6,004 nucleotides of DNA from an uncultured Eubacteriales bacterium (lineage in GTDB: Bacteria; Bacillota_A; Clostridia; Christensenellales; Aristaeellaceae). Position numbers and translations under genes: made by a program. Below, piece after piece: positions 5,076 through 6,004 of this stretch. The first letter of the stretch is position 1, and every line of letters begins with the position of its first letter. Below the pieces are notes generated by a model that saw only the letters and a list, made by a program, of their open reading frames with translations, had not been told where the DNA came from and did not search any database. The stretch is taken from the NCBI GenBank assembly GCA_900553645.1, contig USEE01000100.1, positions 1-6,004 of the forward strand, given 5' to 3'.

Positions 5076-5951
5076 ATGGCTACAATAATAGTAACCGAAT
5101 CCACATGCGATCTGCCGCGTGAATATATCGACGCACACGCCTGTCTGGAAGTAATACCGATGGTTTTCCAGTTTGGCACCGAGGAGCATCTGGAAATCGC
5201 CGGCGAGACCGACGAACACGCAAATTATGAACGACTGCGCGCGGGCGACGTGGCTACCACGTCTCAGCTCAACTCCGCGTATCTGTACGGATATTTTAAG
5301 AAGCATCTGGAGAAGGGCGACGACGTGCTGTACCTGGCGTTCTCGTCGGGTCTGAGCGGCACCTGCTCCAATGGTATGCTGGCCGCCAACGACCTGCGCG
5401 ACGAGTTCCCGGAGCGCAAGCTGGTCGTGGTAGACACGCTCGCGCCCTGCCTGATGGAGGGCATGATCGCGATAATGACCGCCGAACGTCTTGAAAAGAC
5501 CGGCGACGACGTTGAAGCGCTGGCCAAGTGGGTGCAGAGCGACTTGATTCCCCATGCCAACGCGTGGTTCACCGTGGACGATCTGAAGTTCCTCAAGCGC
5601 GGCGGCCGCATATCCGCGGCGACGGCGGCACTGGGTACGATGCTGTCCATAAAGCCGGTGCTGCACGTGGACGATGAGGGCCACCTGATAGCGATGAGCA
5701 AGGAGCGCGGCCGCAAACGCTCGATAAAGGCGCTGGTCGATAAGTTCGTGGAGCAGTGCCCCGACCCCAAGAATACGCCCATCTACATCGGCCACGGCGA
5801 CTGCGAGGCCGAGGCAAAGCAGCTGGCCGAAATGATTAAGGAGCAGACCGGCGCGGACGTAACGCTTATCAACTATATAGGCATGATAATCGGTTCGCAC
5901 TCCGGCCCCGGCACTATGGCGCTGTTCTTCATGGGCAAGAACAGGGGATAA
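5076..5951 (+). CDS. DegV-family (FakB-like) fatty-acid-binding protein
   Basis: With ATG at 5076 the product has 291 residues, the usual DegV length. An in-frame ATG at 5022 is rejected because it lies within the promoter, upstream of the predicted transcript start, and AAAGGAG at 5061-5067 fits the 5076 start. Family features are TESTCDLP at 7-14, TTSQ at 61-64, FSSGLSGTC at 89-97, the FTVDDLKFLKRGGRIS segment, and GSHSGPGT near the end (H275). T61/T62, S94 and H275 correspond to the residues that hold the fatty-acid carboxylate in FakB-type proteins. Such proteins present fatty acids to the kinase FakA, which makes acyl-phosphate for phospholipid synthesis. No fakA-like kinase is in this window. 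Position 8 is Glu where TDST is more usual, a mild variation. It appears to be a single-gene unit with its own promoter and terminator. Confidence 0.93.
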   Translation: MATIIVTESTCDLPREYIDAHACLEVIPMVFQFGTEEHLEIAGETDEHANYERLRAGDVATTSQLNSAYLYGYFKKHLEKGDDVLYLAFSSGLSGTCSNGMLAANDLRDEFPERKLVVVDTLAPCLMEGMIAIMTAERLEKTGDDVEALAKWVQSDLIPHANAWFTVDDLKFLKRGGRISAATAALGTMLSIKPVLHVDDEGHLIAMSKERGRKRSIKALVDKFVEQCPDPKNTPIYIGHGDCEAEAKQLAEMIKEQTGADVTLINYIGMIIGSHSGPGTMALFFMGKNRG

Positions 5952-5974
5952 GTAAATATCGTAAGGCAGTAAAC

Positions 5975-6004
5975 GAGCCGCGGATGAATGTCCGCGGCTC
6001 TTTT
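5975..6004 (+). terminator. Rho-independent terminator of the degV-like gene
   Basis: A perfect 10-bp stem, GAGCCGCGGA (5975-5984) with TCCGCGGCTC (5991-6000), has a six-base loop and is followed directly by TTTT up to the window edge. It lies 23 bases after the stop codon. The T-run may continue beyond the window. Confidence 0.93.

Noticed and set aside
5031..5900. A 289-residue open frame on the - strand opposite the degV-like gene
   Set aside because: It is the antisense shadow of a well-supported DegV gene in GC-rich DNA; its product shows no family motif.

Overview
The window is a compact, fully coding stretch of a GC-rich bacterial chromosome, most likely from a Gram-positive anaerobe of the Clostridia. 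Support for this comes from strong AAGGAG/GGAGG-type ribosome binding sites, a DegV-family fatty-acid-binding protein, a split two-gene ChrA-type transporter, and a GRKPNSIRNYYY-type Myb/SANT-like regulator (the last from memory of the family). No marker gene pins the genus, so the taxonomy is inference. No tRNA, rRNA, CRISPR array, insertion sequence or phage gene was seen, and no gap between genes exceeds 300 bases.

Layout: after a 154-base leader with a perfect 14-bp hairpin comes a YfcE-like metallophosphodiesterase (+). It converges on a small secreted beta-rich protein of unknown role (-), with a hairpin between the two. The secreted-protein gene is divergent, by only 34 bases, from a stand-alone ACT-domain protein (+). 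The ACT gene converges on a two-gene ChrA-type transporter operon (-), whose terminator hairpin sits between the stop codons. The transporter operon is divergent from a LysR-type regulator (+). A Myb/SANT-like tandem-repeat protein (+) follows, and a DegV protein (+) with its own promoter and a clear terminator closes the window.

The one functional module is the divergent pair 2001-4144: two half-size transporter subunits overlapping by ATGA, and a LysR regulator. The 117-base region between them holds a good sigma-70 promoter for the transporter. Next to it lies a cluster of direct and inverted repeats in the position where LysR proteins usually bind. The other genes look like independent transcription units. 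The best-supported less ordinary observations are the operator cluster, a gapless 62-residue internal duplication in the SANT-like protein, and the unexplained leader hairpin. I found no clear evidence of a wholly new system.
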